This document shows positions 29,082-37,614 of a stretch of DNA of 64,000 bases, one piece after another. Under the pieces are notes generated by a model, which searched no databases, had not been told where the DNA came from, and was given only the letters and a program-made list of their open reading frames with translations. Numbering within the stretch: the stretch's first letter is position 1; each line of letters opens with the position of its first letter. Source of the DNA: Hyphomonadaceae bacterium (GTDB lineage: Bacteria > Pseudomonadota > Alphaproteobacteria > Caulobacterales > Aquidulcibacteraceae). The stretch covers positions 100,949-164,948 of the forward strand of contig JAEUMP010000012.1 of NCBI GenBank assembly GCA_016791445.1, in the 5' to 3' direction. The translations under genes were made by a program, and so were the position numbers.

Positions 29082-29711
29082 ATGAGTGCCGTGACCATCT
29101 GGACCTACGACCGCGTTCCCCCGCCGCCGCGCGGCTTCGTGCGCGACCTGCGCCTGCGCTGGGCGTGCGAGGAGGCGGGCATCGCCTATTCGATCCGCAC
29201 CGTGCCCTTCCACGACCGCAGCGGTGAACATCTGGCGCGACAGCCCTTCGGCCAGGTCCCCTTCATGGAGGATGAGGGCGTGACGCTGTTCGAAAGCGGC
29301 GCCTGTCTGCTGCATCTTGCACGCAAGAGCGACATCCTGATGCCGCGCGATGAGATCGGCGCGGCGGAGGCGCTGCAATGGACGATCGCCGCGCTGAACT
29401 CGATCGAGATGGTGAGCGTGCCCTGGTGGTTCCTGAAGGTTTCCGGCGCAGACCACCCGGGGCTGACAGGGTGGCTTGCGTCGCGGCTCGACCACATCGA
29501 GCGCGTTGTCAGCGAACGCGAATGGCTCGCGGCGCGACGATTCACCGTTGCAGACTTGCTGATGGCCGACGTGCTCCGCACGCCGCTGGTGCGCGACTTC
29601 GGCGAACGGCCGGCGACGGCGGCCTATGTCAGCCGCGTCACTGAACGCCCGGCCTTCGGAAAGGCGCTCGCAGGACAACTGGCGCATTTCAACGCGAGCG
29701 ACGTGGGGTGA
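29082..29711 (+). CDS. Glutathione S-transferase family protein
   Basis: 209 residues. The N-terminal thioredoxin-like domain (about 1-80) contains RDLRLRWACEEAGIAYSI, PFGQVPFMEDEG and LFESGACLLHLA, the standard glutathione-binding pattern. The C-terminal helical domain ends with FTVADLLMADVLRTP, matching the N-capping box of GSTs. The usual catalytic Tyr/Ser near the N-terminus is not obvious: IWTYDRVPPPPRGF has a Tyr at position 9 and an unusual proline run. The ATG has AGGAAGGAG upstream. It probably conjugates or reduces electrophiles in the cytoplasm. Confidence 0.88.
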   Translation: MSAVTIWTYDRVPPPPRGFVRDLRLRWACEEAGIAYSIRTVPFHDRSGEHLARQPFGQVPFMEDEGVTLFESGACLLHLARKSDILMPRDEIGAAEALQWTIAALNSIEMVSVPWWFLKVSGADHPGLTGWLASRLDHIERVVSEREWLAARRFTVADLLMADVLRTPLVRDFGERPATAAYVSRVTERPAFGKALAGQLAHFNASDVG

Positions 29712-29720
29712 GCGCGGCCG

Positions 29721-29966
29721 CTACGCCATGCAATCGAGCGCCAGTCGCGCCTTCTTCACTTCCATGAGCTTGTTCGCCTCGCCGCCGCCCATGCCTTCGG
29801 CGACGGACTCCTCGAGGCGCGCGGCGTCGAGCTCCCATTCCGCGAGCACCGTCTTCTTCTGCGCGCCGGTGAGGCGTTCGTCGGTCAGCACTTCGCTCGG
29901 CGCGGCATATTCGGCGGCCGGGTTGGCGAGGATCTTCTCGAACCAGTCTTGCGTCGCGTCGGTCAT
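29721..29966 (-). CDS. Conserved small hypothetical protein
   Basis: 81 residues, acidic and helical. The pattern FEKILANPAAEYAAPSEVL, DERLTGAQKKTVLAEWELDA and an Ala/Leu C-terminus recurs in small alphaproteobacterial proteins I recall as unnamed. It has no signal peptide or metal motif, and its function is unknown. It converges on the GST gene, with stops ten bases apart. GGAGGGG about six bases before the ATG supports the start. Confidence 0.75.
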   Translation of the reverse strand: MTDATQDWFEKILANPAAEYAAPSEVLTDERLTGAQKKTVLAEWELDAARLEESVAEGMGGGEANKLMEVKKARLALDCMA

Positions 29967-30143
29967 GGCTGACCCCTCCTTGGCTGCGCCCGCGGCGAGC
30001 CTGTCGGCGCCGGGCGTGCCTGAAGAACGGGCGGAACGGGTTCCGGTTCACGGAAATCGGCTGGAAGTTCCGGGCGGGAACACCCCCTGCGCCCGCCACG
30101 CCTTGCTTATGCCGCAGCGCAGCGCCTATCTCAGCGGTCCCAT

Positions 30144-30815
30144 ATGACCGACCTCGCCGCCCCCCTCTCGCATGATCGCCCGCACCCGATGGCGGTGGCG
30201 GAGGCGTGGGAGCCCAAGCGCCAGCTGACGCTGGAGGCGGCGCGCAAGCGGTCGCGGCGGCTCTCGGCCACGCGGCTGTTGCTGGTGGGTCTGGCGACGG
30301 CGTCCTTTTCCACTTTCTTCGGCTTCATGACGCTGCACGCGGCGCTCGGCGGCTTCGGCACGCGCGACGAGGTCTCGGCGGCGGAATCGCTGACGATGGT
30401 CAATCCGCGCTTCTCGGGGCGGTCCCAGGGAGGCGAATCCTTCGTGGTCACGGCGGCCACGGCCAAGCGGCAGGGCCCGCAATCGGACCTCATCGACCTC
30501 GACAAACCCATCTACACCGCCGACGGGCGCCAGGTCGTGGCGACGGCGGGCGTGTACAATCAGGCCGAGCGGACCGTGCAACTCACCGGGGAAGTCGTCT
30601 TCTCCGATGACGCAGGCAACAGCTTCAGCTCCACATCCGCCTATGTCCGCACGGCGGACAATCTGGTGGAGGGGCGGCGCGCCGTGCGCGGCGAAGGGCC
30701 CCTTGGCTCGGTGCGCGCGGACTCCTATGAGATACGGGACAACGGTTCGCGGGTGATCTTCCGGGGCCACGTCAAGGGCACCATCAAGCAGCGTTCCGAG
30801 GGACAAGGCCAATGA
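30144..30815 (+). CDS. lptC: LPS export protein LptC
   Basis: 223 residues. A cytoplasmic N-terminal stretch precedes one membrane helix (LLLVGLATASFSTFFGFM, about 46-63), followed by a periplasmic beta-jellyroll with repeated short strands (DLIDLDKPIYTADGRQVVATAGVYN; VQLTGEVVFSDD, in pieces). LptC anchors the Lpt bridge to the inner membrane and passes lipopolysaccharide from LptB2FG to LptA. Identity rests on the fold and on the neighbours lptA and lptB. It overlaps lptA by four bases. Confidence 0.9.
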   Translation: MTDLAAPLSHDRPHPMAVAEAWEPKRQLTLEAARKRSRRLSATRLLLVGLATASFSTFFGFMTLHAALGGFGTRDEVSAAESLTMVNPRFSGRSQGGESFVVTAATAKRQGPQSDLIDLDKPIYTADGRQVVATAGVYNQAERTVQLTGEVVFSDDAGNSFSSTSAYVRTADNLVEGRRAVRGEGPLGSVRADSYEIRDNGSRVIFRGHVKGTIKQRSEGQGQ

Positions 30816-31378
30816 CGATGACGCGCAAGGCATGGCTCCCGACCGGGCTCCCAGCCGGGCTCCCAGCTGGGCTCGCAGCCGCGCTCCCGGCCGCCCTCCT
30901 GGCGATGGCGTCGATGTCGACGCCCGCACAGGCGCAGCTCTCCGCCGGCGGCGGGCCGATCTCCTACAGCGCCGACAATCTCGAATACATGGACGGCAAC
31001 CGCCAGCTGGTGCTGACCGGCAATGTGGATGTCGTGCAGAACGACAGCCGGCTCCAGTCCGACAAGCTCACTCTGTATTTCAGCCAGGGCGCCTCCGGCG
31101 GCAATGCGCTCGGCACCGGCGACATCAGCCGCATCGTCGCCGAGGGACAGGTCTATTATGTGCGCCCCGACCAGAAGGCGCGCGGAGATCGCGCGGTCTA
31201 TGAAACGGCCACCGACAGCGTGACCTTCACCGGCAATGTCGTGGTGGCGAGCGACGAAAACGTCATCCGCGGCGAAACGCTGGTGCTCGAGATCAGCGGC
31301 GGTCGCACGACGATCCGTCCCGGCGGCGGCGCGCGCGTGCAGGGCGTGTTCCGCCCGAAGGCCGCCCAAAAGAAGTAA
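30812..31378 (+). CDS. lptA: LPS transport periplasmic protein LptA
   Basis: 188 residues with a signal peptide cut near AQA-QL, then an OstA-type jellyroll: GPISYSADNLEYMDG, LVLTGNVDVVQNDSRLQSDKL and VTFTGNVVVASDENVIRGE, in pieces. LptA forms the periplasmic bridge for lipopolysaccharide. The signal peptide contains GLPAGLPAGLAAALPAAL, encoded by five 12-base near-repeats at 30845-30904, so its length may vary by slippage. The start overlaps the lptC stop (ATGA). A basic MTMTRK start precedes the hydrophobic core. Confidence 0.92.
   Translation: MTMTRKAWLPTGLPAGLPAGLAAALPAALLAMASMSTPAQAQLSAGGGPISYSADNLEYMDGNRQLVLTGNVDVVQNDSRLQSDKLTLYFSQGASGGNALGTGDISRIVAEGQVYYVRPDQKARGDRAVYETATDSVTFTGNVVVASDENVIRGETLVLEISGGRTTIRPGGGARVQGVFRPKAAQKK
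30845..30904 (+). repeat. Five 12-base near-repeats in the lptA signal-peptide region
   Basis: Units begin at 30845, 30857, 30869, 30881 and 30893 with consensus GGGCTCCCAGCC, the last two being more diverged. Each unit is in frame and encodes G-L-P-A or a variant. Gain or loss of one unit would keep the frame and change the length of the signal-peptide core by four residues. Confidence 0.85.
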
Positions 31379-31410
31379 GCCGCAGAAGTAAGCAGAAGAA
31401 GTGGATCGAC

Positions 31411-32187
31411 ATGCCGCCTGAAGGCGCCTCCGGCCAAACGGACTTCGCGGCGCAGGCCGCCGTCGGCGAGGGCCTCGAGGCCGTCGACATCTTCAAGGCC
31501 TATCGCAACCGCCAGGTCGTGAAGGGCGTGAGCGTGAAACTGCGGCGAGGCGAAGTCGTCGGCCTGCTCGGCCCGAACGGCGCCGGCAAGACGACGTGCT
31601 TCTACATGATCACCGGCCTCATCCGCGTGGACGCGGGCCAGATCCTCATCGACGGGCAGGACGTGACGAACCTGCCGATGTACCAGCGCGCGCGCCTCGG
31701 CGTCGGCTATCTCCCGCAGGAGCCGTCGATCTTTCGCGGCCTGAGCGTCGAGCAGAATGTCATGGCCGTCGTCGAGCTGGTGGAGAAGGACAAGGTCCGC
31801 CGCCAGGAGATTTGCGAAGGCCTGATGAAGGAACTGCGCATCGAGCATCTGCGCGACAGCCCGGCGACGGGGCTTTCGGGCGGCGAACGCCGCCGCGTGG
31901 AAATCGCGCGCGCGCTGGCGACGCGGCCGGCCTTCATCCTGCTCGACGAGCCGTTCGCGGGCATCGACCCGCTGGCCATCTCCGACATCCGCGATCTGAT
32001 CTTGTTCTTGAAGTCACGCGGCATCGGCATCCTGATCACCGATCACAACGTCCGCGAGACGCTGGAGATCGTCGACCGCGCCTCGATCATCTATGACGGC
32101 GAAGTCCTCTTCGAAGGCAGCCCGCAGGAAGTGCGCGAGAACGAGACCGTGCGGCGCGTGTATCTGGGCGATCGCTTCGCAGCCTGA
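31411..32187 (+). CDS. lptB: LPS export ABC transporter ATP-binding protein LptB
   Basis: 258 residues. The ATPase motifs are Walker A GPNGAGKTT (about 54-62), Q-loop LPQEPSIFRG, signature LSGGERRRVE and Walker B FILLDEPFAGIDP, with switch His in ITDHNVRET. These closely match LptB. It powers lipopolysaccharide extraction with LptF and LptG, which are not in this window. It follows lptA by 32 bases. An N-terminal extension of about 20 residues (PPEGASGQTDFAAQ) precedes the core. Confidence 0.95.
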   Translation: MPPEGASGQTDFAAQAAVGEGLEAVDIFKAYRNRQVVKGVSVKLRRGEVVGLLGPNGAGKTTCFYMITGLIRVDAGQILIDGQDVTNLPMYQRARLGVGYLPQEPSIFRGLSVEQNVMAVVELVEKDKVRRQEICEGLMKELRIEHLRDSPATGLSGGERRRVEIARALATRPAFILLDEPFAGIDPLAISDIRDLILFLKSRGIGILITDHNVRETLEIVDRASIIYDGEVLFEGSPQEVRENETVRRVYLGDRFAA

Positions 32188-32229
32188 GACGAGGGCCGAA
32201 CGACGGCGCTCAAAACCGGGGAGACGTGA

Positions 32230-32952
32230 ATGCGTTTGTTGGCGGTGGGGCTACTCCTGTGCGTCGTCGCCTGCGGACCGCAGCAAAAGCCGTCGGACGG
32301 CTCCTCCGCTGCGGCGGCGTGCGCGGACGGCTCGGCGCGTCTTGCCGGTACGGGTCTGTGCCAGTCGGAAGCGGCGGCGCTCGTCGGGCGCGATCCTGAA
32401 ATCCGCACGCCCGAGCTCGAAGGCTGCACCTGGACCGTCAACGAGACGATGCTGCCGACCGATGAAGCGCTCCTCTACCGCGCGGCCGTCTGCAACGGCG
32501 TGACCACGCAGCTGGGCTTCGCGGGCGGCGCACGCAGCGCCGATATCGCCTATGAGCAGTCCGCGAAAATCGGCGACGCCGCCAAGGGGCGCGTCGTCAT
32601 CCGCCTGTTTGGCGTCGATCCCGACCCGCAGGGCGCGCTGAAGGCCGCAATCGCGGAAGCGCCGGCCGCCTCGTCTGCGGGCTGCGAAATCCGAAGTGAA
32701 TTTCGCGAAGGCTGGCCGACGGACGCGCTCTTTCTTGCGCCGAACGATGCGGCGCGCGCACGCTTGCCCAAGGACAAGCCAGTCGTCGCCTGTGGGCCGA
32801 TGGGAATCGACGAAACCAAGGTTAGCTACTGGCGCGTGCGGCAGGGCTTTGCGTGGTTCGTGGACCTTGGCCGGGAAGACCCCGACTTCGACGCCGGCAA
32901 TATCACGGTGGTGGCCAAGGGCGCGGACGGCGTCTGGCGTCCCAAGACGTAG
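32230..32952 (+). CDS. Hypothetical lipoprotein
   Basis: 240 residues. A short signal with lipobox LCVVAC (Cys15) indicates a lipid-anchored envelope protein. The mature part contains several Cys (CADGSARL, GTGLCQSE, GCTWTVNE, AGCEIR, VVACGPMG) that could form disulfides. I do not recognise a domain. It lies between lptB and rpoN, which are usually adjacent or separated by few genes, so it is either a local insertion or an envelope gene co-expressed with lpt. The ribosome site is GGGGAG about seven bases before the ATG. Confidence 0.8.
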   Translation: MRLLAVGLLLCVVACGPQQKPSDGSSAAAACADGSARLAGTGLCQSEAAALVGRDPEIRTPELEGCTWTVNETMLPTDEALLYRAAVCNGVTTQLGFAGGARSADIAYEQSAKIGDAAKGRVVIRLFGVDPDPQGALKAAIAEAPAASSAGCEIRSEFREGWPTDALFLAPNDAARARLPKDKPVVACGPMGIDETKVSYWRVRQGFAWFVDLGREDPDFDAGNITVVAKGADGVWRPKT

Positions 32953-32968
32953 GTCCGAGCGAAGTCCC

Positions 32969-32995
32969 TAACGCGCGTTAACGCTCTTTCGCGGC
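32969..32995 (+). promoter_or_regulatory. 27-base motif upstream of rpoN, shared with the ABC1 kinase gene
   Basis: The motif reads TAACGCGC-r-T-k-AACGCT, then y-T-k-TCGCGGC. It ends 46 bases before the rpoN ATG. A second copy at 61405-61431 matches at 23 of 27 positions and ends 44 bases before its ATG. The near-equal spacing suggests a shared promoter or operator. The factor is unknown. Confidence 0.5.
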
Positions 32996-33041
32996 CTGAT
33001 ATTTGCAAACGGTCAACCCCTCGCCGTTAAGACCCTCGGTC

Positions 33042-34514
33042 ATGGCGATGGCCCCCAGACTTGAGATGCGCCAGGGACAATCCCTGGTGATGACCCCGCA
33101 GCTGCAGCAGGCGATCAAGCTTCTGCAATTGTCCAATCTCGAACTGGCGGAATTTGTCGAGACCGAGATCGAGCGCAATCCCCTGCTGGAGCGTGAGGAA
33201 TCCGAGCGCGACGAGCGTCCGGAAACCGCCGCTGCGGAAGAAACGCTGTCCTTCGACGACGCGCCCGGCGGCGCGGCCGAAGCGAGCCTCGACGCCGACG
33301 TCGACAGCCTCCACCCCGATCTCCACGGCGCCGACCGCCTCGATGCGGGTGCGGCGCCCCTGCAGGACTGGTCCAAGGCCGGCTCCGGCAAGGGCTTCGA
33401 CGAGATGCCCGAGATCGAGGACACGGCGACACCGGACATCTCGCTCGCCGATCATCTCGACGCCCAGCTTTCCGCCGCCGGCGTCACGCCGGTGCAGCGC
33501 ATGATCGGCGCGGCGCTGATCGATGCGGTGGACGAGTGGGGCTATTTCCGGGGCGAAACCCTCGACATCGCGCTGACGCTCGGCTGCGACGAGGCGGCGG
33601 TGCTCGCCGTCCTCAACATCATGCGCGGCTTCGAGCCCGTGGGCGTGATGGCGCGCGACATCGCCGACTGCCTCTCCATGCAGCTGAAGGATCGCAACCG
33701 CTTCGATCCGGCGATGCAGGCGCTCGTGGCGCATCTCGATCTTCTCGCCAAGCGCCAGTTCGACAAACTGGAATCCATCTGCGGCGTCGATCGCGAAGAC
33801 CTTGACGACATGATCGCGGAAATCCGCGCGCTGTCGCCGAAGCCGGGCGCGGGATTCGGCGCGGGCGTGGCGCAGACCGTGGTGCCGGACGTCTATGTCC
33901 GCGCGGCGCCGGACGGCGCGTGGATGGTGGAGCTGAACAGCGACACGCTCCCCCGCCTGCTGATGAATGCGCGCTATTACGCGGAGGTTTCAAAGGTCGC
34001 GCGCAACGAGGCCGACAAGGCGTTCGTCTCCGAATGCGCGTCCAACGCGACGTGGCTCATCAAGTCCCTCGACCAGCGCGCCAAGACGATCCTCAAGGTC
34101 GCGCGCGAAATCGTGCGTCAGCAGGACGGCTTCTTCGTCCACGGCGTGGAGCATCTGCGGCCGCTGAACCTCAAGACAGTGGCCGCCGCCATCGAGATGC
34201 ACGAATCGACCGTCAGCCGCGTGACGACGAACAAGTACATCGCCACGCCGCGCGGCGTGTTCGAGCTGAAATTCTTCTTCACCGCCGCGATCCAGGCCGC
34301 CGACGGCGGCGAGGCGCATTCGGCGGAAGCCGTGCGTCACCGCATCCGCACCCTCATCGACGGTGAAAAGCCCAACGAAATCCTCTCCGACGACCGCATC
34401 GTCGAAATCCTGCGCGAAATGGGCGTGGACATCGCCCGCCGCACGGTCGCGAAATATCGTGAAAGCCTGCGGATTCCGTCGAGCGTGGAGCGCAAGCGAC
34501 GGGCGAGCCGGTAG
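33042..34514 (+). CDS. rpoN: RNA polymerase sigma-54 factor RpoN
   Basis: 490 residues from the ATG at 33042. Region I begins with LEMRQGQSLVMTPQLQQAI and LLQLSNLELAEFVETEIERNP, the Gln/Leu-rich part that contacts activators. An acidic region II follows (about 60-110). The core-binding and DNA-binding domains include ESTVSRVTTNKYIATPRGVF and the RpoN box ARRTVAKYRE near the end. It directs transcription from -24/-12 promoters opened by activators such as the NtrC-type protein in this window. A TTG at 33003 would add 13 residues. The hpf and ptsN genes that often follow rpoN are missing here. Confidence 0.96.
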   Translation: MAMAPRLEMRQGQSLVMTPQLQQAIKLLQLSNLELAEFVETEIERNPLLEREESERDERPETAAAEETLSFDDAPGGAAEASLDADVDSLHPDLHGADRLDAGAAPLQDWSKAGSGKGFDEMPEIEDTATPDISLADHLDAQLSAAGVTPVQRMIGAALIDAVDEWGYFRGETLDIALTLGCDEAAVLAVLNIMRGFEPVGVMARDIADCLSMQLKDRNRFDPAMQALVAHLDLLAKRQFDKLESICGVDREDLDDMIAEIRALSPKPGAGFGAGVAQTVVPDVYVRAAPDGAWMVELNSDTLPRLLMNARYYAEVSKVARNEADKAFVSECASNATWLIKSLDQRAKTILKVAREIVRQQDGFFVHGVEHLRPLNLKTVAAAIEMHESTVSRVTTNKYIATPRGVFELKFFFTAAIQAADGGEAHSAEAVRHRIRTLIDGEKPNEILSDDRIVEILREMGVDIARRTVAKYRESLRIPSSVERKRRASR

Positions 34515-34576
34515 GAGACGGGTTGTGGCGCATTGAAGTCATTCGGACTTCAGCCATCCCTTGCAAGCTGGGACTC

Positions 34577-35986
34577 TCAACAGTTCTGAGCCCAGGCCTC
34601 GTTCGCGCCGCTGCCTACGTTGCAGATCACTGCCGCCGCCCCTGCCGCTGCCGAACTCACAGAACGCAGGAACGAGATCATCGCCTGGTTGCTGCTTTCC
34701 TCAAACTGTTTGGCGAGGTCTGGCGAACGCCAGCCCACACGGGTGAACTGAAACCGATAGGTAAGTTCGCGCGGCCCCTGCGTGTTCATCGACTGCGCCA
34801 GCGCCTGCAGCGGCCCGCCGATACTTGCGCCACGGGCATTTGGTTCAAGATCCAGATCGATATCGAAGACGCACACATACCCGCCAAGCGTGGAGGCCGT
34901 GCATCGCTTTCGCCTCACACTTTTTATCGTCTGCACGAATCCAGGGGCCGTTTTGCTGTAGCCGCCGAAACCGATCCCCGCCATAGGCCCGGTGCGGTTG
35001 ACCGCATTTCCGAAGCCGCGCGCGATCGTATTCTCGCCGGACAGCAACAGCCGATTTTCATCAAGCAACACCGCGCTGCCATACTCGGAAGCCTCGCGCA
35101 TGATCGCGCGCCGAATCTCGTCGGCCGTGGGAGGGCTGTATCGTGCGGGAACAGTGAAGCGGAAGCCGGGCGCACTTCCGGTGGACATTGCCGGGTCTTT
35201 GCGGCGCAACTCCTCGGGCGACCAGTGCCGTGCAATGTAATGGCCGCTACACTTCTCGTTGATCTCGGATTCCAACGCCGGCGACAATATCCTGTTGGCG
35301 CGCGGCATCATCTCCGGCCCGGACAGGCTGCGATCAATGTAGGGTTCGAATCCGCACACCGATTGCATGGAGATTCCCAGCGACGAGCGCAGCGCAGCAT
35401 CCAGTGTTCGCGGGTCCTTTGCCGTCGCCAGCGCCGCGGAGACAGAAGGCTTCATCTCATCGGCGGTCGATCGAAGCGCGGCTGCGACCACTTCTTCCTG
35501 CGCGGTCAGCGCCGCACGAGCCGCCCCCAGACGCCCGCGGTCCATCTGCGGATAGCGCTGACTTGCCGGCAGGCCGTTCAGCTCCAGGTCGCGCTTCGAC
35601 TGCGCAAGCACGCCCCATTGCTGCGCGACTACCGGATATCGCTCAACCGTGACCGGGAGGGGTTCGGCGAGGGAGAGCTCGACGATCTGCTCCATGGCGG
35701 CAAGCACGGTCTGCTCCGCCGGAATGTTGTCGCGCGAGTCATCTCCGCCCATGCTGCGCCGCGAGTTCAAGCGGTTCCATGCCGACCTGAGCGTGACGAC
35801 CGCCTGATCCCATGTCGCCGATTGTTGATCCCGGGCAAACAGGAACGGCGGCTCATGTCTGTCCTGTATCTGCGCCACGATGTGCGCGCGCGTCGCCCGA
35901 CCCACGTCCGAGCCGTCGGAAGCTGCCATCGCGCCGGATGTGAGTGCGGCGATGACTACGGCGCCAAAAGAAAGAACACGGATCAT
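34577..35986 (-). CDS. Hypothetical secreted protein
   Basis: 469 residues with a clear signal peptide (MIRVLSFGAVVIAALTSGAMA). The N-terminal half is helical (TWDQAVVTLRSAWNRLNSR; AEQTVLAAMEQIVELSLAEP) and the C-terminal half is mixed, with several Cys (RRKRCTASTLGGYVCVFDID) and a Gly/Ala-rich end. I do not recognise the family. The start was chosen because GAGGGGG lies just upstream; a longer frame to 36133 has no signal. The long frame on the opposite strand is an artefact. It is a single-gene unit convergent with rpoN. Confidence 0.75.
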   Translation of the reverse strand: MIRVLSFGAVVIAALTSGAMAASDGSDVGRATRAHIVAQIQDRHEPPFLFARDQQSATWDQAVVTLRSAWNRLNSRRSMGGDDSRDNIPAEQTVLAAMEQIVELSLAEPLPVTVERYPVVAQQWGVLAQSKRDLELNGLPASQRYPQMDRGRLGAARAALTAQEEVVAAALRSTADEMKPSVSAALATAKDPRTLDAALRSSLGISMQSVCGFEPYIDRSLSGPEMMPRANRILSPALESEINEKCSGHYIARHWSPEELRRKDPAMSTGSAPGFRFTVPARYSPPTADEIRRAIMREASEYGSAVLLDENRLLLSGENTIARGFGNAVNRTGPMAGIGFGGYSKTAPGFVQTIKSVRRKRCTASTLGGYVCVFDIDLDLEPNARGASIGGPLQALAQSMNTQGPRELTYRFQFTRVGWRSPDLAKQFEESSNQAMISFLRSVSSAAAGAAAVICNVGSGANEAWAQNC

Positions 35987-36156
35987 GAGTCCCCCTCGGA
36001 TCTTTCGCGACCAATATCTTGCCCCTCGGCGCACACCTTGTTCAATACGCAGCGCGAAGGCGGGAGACACCAGAAAGAACTCCTCACCATGCGCTGTGCT
36101 CCCCACTTGCGTGGAACCCCGGCGCAGCGTCATTGATCGGCCGTCAGGAGTTCCCC

Positions 36157-36348
36157 ATGCGCCGCATCCTCACGCCCGCCCTTCTCGTGCTTGCAGCGCT
36201 GGCGCTGTCGGGCTGCCTTGCGGGCGCAGTCGTCGGCGCCACGGGCCGCGTCGTGGGCACGACGGCAAAGGTTGCGGTGAAGACCACCGGCGCGGTGGTC
36301 GATGTCGTCACGCCGGGCGATGACGACGACGAGGACGAAGATCGCTGA
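36157..36348 (+). CDS. Small lipoprotein
   Basis: 63 residues. The signal ends in lipobox LALSGC (Cys20), so the mature protein is a lipid-anchored peptide of about 44 residues. It is Gly/Val-rich (GAVVGATGRVVGTTAKVAVK), then highly acidic (DDDDEDEDR). AGGAG lies seven bases before the ATG. No function is known; such small lipoproteins often modulate outer-membrane stability. Confidence 0.75.
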   Translation: MRRILTPALLVLAALALSGCLAGAVVGATGRVVGTTAKVAVKTTGAVVDVVTPGDDDDEDEDR

Positions 36349-36447
36349 CCGCTGGCGAAGGGCCGCCGTTCGCCCTAGATTACGAGGACATGAGTTGCGT
36401 CCCGCCGCGCGGGGGCGTTTCATGAACGCGCTTACAGGAGATCGGTC

Positions 36448-36966
36448 ATGCGTCTGCTCGCCATCGCCGCCGCGGGGGCCCTGAGCCTCGTCTTCGCCGC
36501 CACCGCCAGCGCCGGGCCCGTCATGGTGCGACCGATGACGGTGGACGCCGAGCTGCAGAAGAAATTCGACGACGACTACGGCGCCCGCGAAATCGCGGAG
36601 CTGCGCGACGCGCTCAACCGCGCCGTGGCGCAGGAGCTGGGCAAGGCCGGCGCCACGCTGGGCACGGAAGGCGGCGTCATCCTCGAAACCACGCTCGTCG
36701 ACGCCAAGCCCACGCGGCCGACCATCCGTCAGACGCAGAAGCGCCCCGGCCTCGACATGATGCGCAGCGTGAGCCTCGGCGGCGCCGAACTGCGCGCGCG
36801 CTTCCTCGCGCCCGACGGTCGCGTGCTGAACGAAGTCAGCTACGACTGGTACGAGTGGGACCTGAACAATTCCGTCGCCGCGACGACGTGGACGGACGCG
36901 CGCCGCGCCATCCGTCTGTTCGCCAACCAGGTCGGCAAGGCCTACAGCGCGCAGCCGCAGGGCTGA
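36448..36966 (+). CDS. Hypothetical periplasmic protein
   Basis: 172 residues with a signal peptide (LLAIAAAGALSLVFAATASA). The mature part has a lipoprotein-like alpha/beta pattern (LRDALNRAVAQELGKAG, LETTLVDAKPTRPT, GGAELRARFLAPDGRVLNEV) as in small envelope proteins of the DUF3313-like type, but I cannot assign a family firmly. The ATG has CAGGAG upstream. It follows the small lipoprotein gene by about 100 bases in the same direction and converges with queE. Confidence 0.75.
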   Translation: MRLLAIAAAGALSLVFAATASAGPVMVRPMTVDAELQKKFDDDYGAREIAELRDALNRAVAQELGKAGATLGTEGGVILETTLVDAKPTRPTIRQTQKRPGLDMMRSVSLGGAELRARFLAPDGRVLNEVSYDWYEWDLNNSVAATTWTDARRAIRLFANQVGKAYSAQPQG

Positions 36967-36984
36967 GCTCGCGTCCGCGATACG

Positions 36985-37614
36985 TCAGGGAATCCCGAGC
37001 GTCTTGTGTGTCTGGAGGCTGAGCCGCCAACGCGGATGCGCGAGGCAATAGGCGACGGCGGCGGCGGTGTTTTCCGCGTGCGTCGGTGAATCCATCGGCT
37101 GCAGCAGGAAGTGATCGAAGGCGAGCGCTTCGAAGCGTTCGGGCCGCGCCTTTTCCTGCGGGAAGACGAGTTTCAGTTCATTCCCGCGCAGCTGCGCGAG
37201 CGGCGCGTCCGCTTTCGGGCTGACGCAGATCCAGTCGATGCCGGGCGGCGCAGCGATCGTGCCGTTGGTCTCCACCGCGATCTCGAAGCCGCGCGCGTGC
37301 AGCGCCCCGATCAGCGGCTCGTCGATCTGCAGGAGCGGCTCGCCGCCCGTGCACACGACATAGGGCGCGCCGCCGCCCGGCCATTTGCGCGCGACCGCGT
37401 CCGCGAGCGCGTCTGCGGTCTCGAAACGTCCCCCGCCGGCGCCGTCCATGCCGACGAAGTCGGTGTCGCAGAAGGTGCAGACCGCCGTGGCGCGATCTTC
37501 CTCGCGGCCTGACCAGAGATTGCAGCCGGCGAAGCGCAGGAACACGGACGGCCGCCCCGCCTGCATCCCCTCGCCCTGCAGCGTGTAGAAGATTTCCTTG
37601 ACCGCGTAGCTCAT
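36985..37614 (-). CDS. queE: 7-carboxy-7-deazaguanine synthase QueE
   Basis: 209 residues, a radical SAM enzyme. The FeS-binding cysteines follow the QueE spacing C-x14-C-x2-C: Cys31, Cys46 and Cys49 ([17 protein letters not shown]). The SAM-binding [10 protein letters not shown] is present. It turns carboxytetrahydropterin into 7-carboxy-7-deazaguanine in the queuosine pathway. The ATG overlaps the queC stop by four bases, so the two are coupled. The other genes (queD, folE) are outside the window. Confidence 0.95.
   Translation of the reverse strand: MSYAVKEIFYTLQGEGMQAGRPSVFLRFAGCNLWSGREEDRATAVCTFCDTDFVGMDGAGGGRFETADALADAVARKWPGGGAPYVVCTGGEPLLQIDEPLIGALHARGFEIAVETNGTIAAPPGIDWICVSPKADAPLAQLRGNELKLVFPQEKARPERFEALAFDHFLLQPMDSPTHAENTAAAVAYCLAHPRWRLSLQTHKTLGIP

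Noticed and set aside
32969-32995. CtrA box upstream of rpoN
   Set aside because: The half-sites are separated by six rather than seven bases and the first is CTAA. I report it only as an unnamed repeated motif.
34523-36136. 537-codon plus-strand frame opposite the secreted protein
   Set aside because: No ribosome site or domain, and an Arg/Cys-rich composition. The minus strand has a signal peptide and a good ribosome site.
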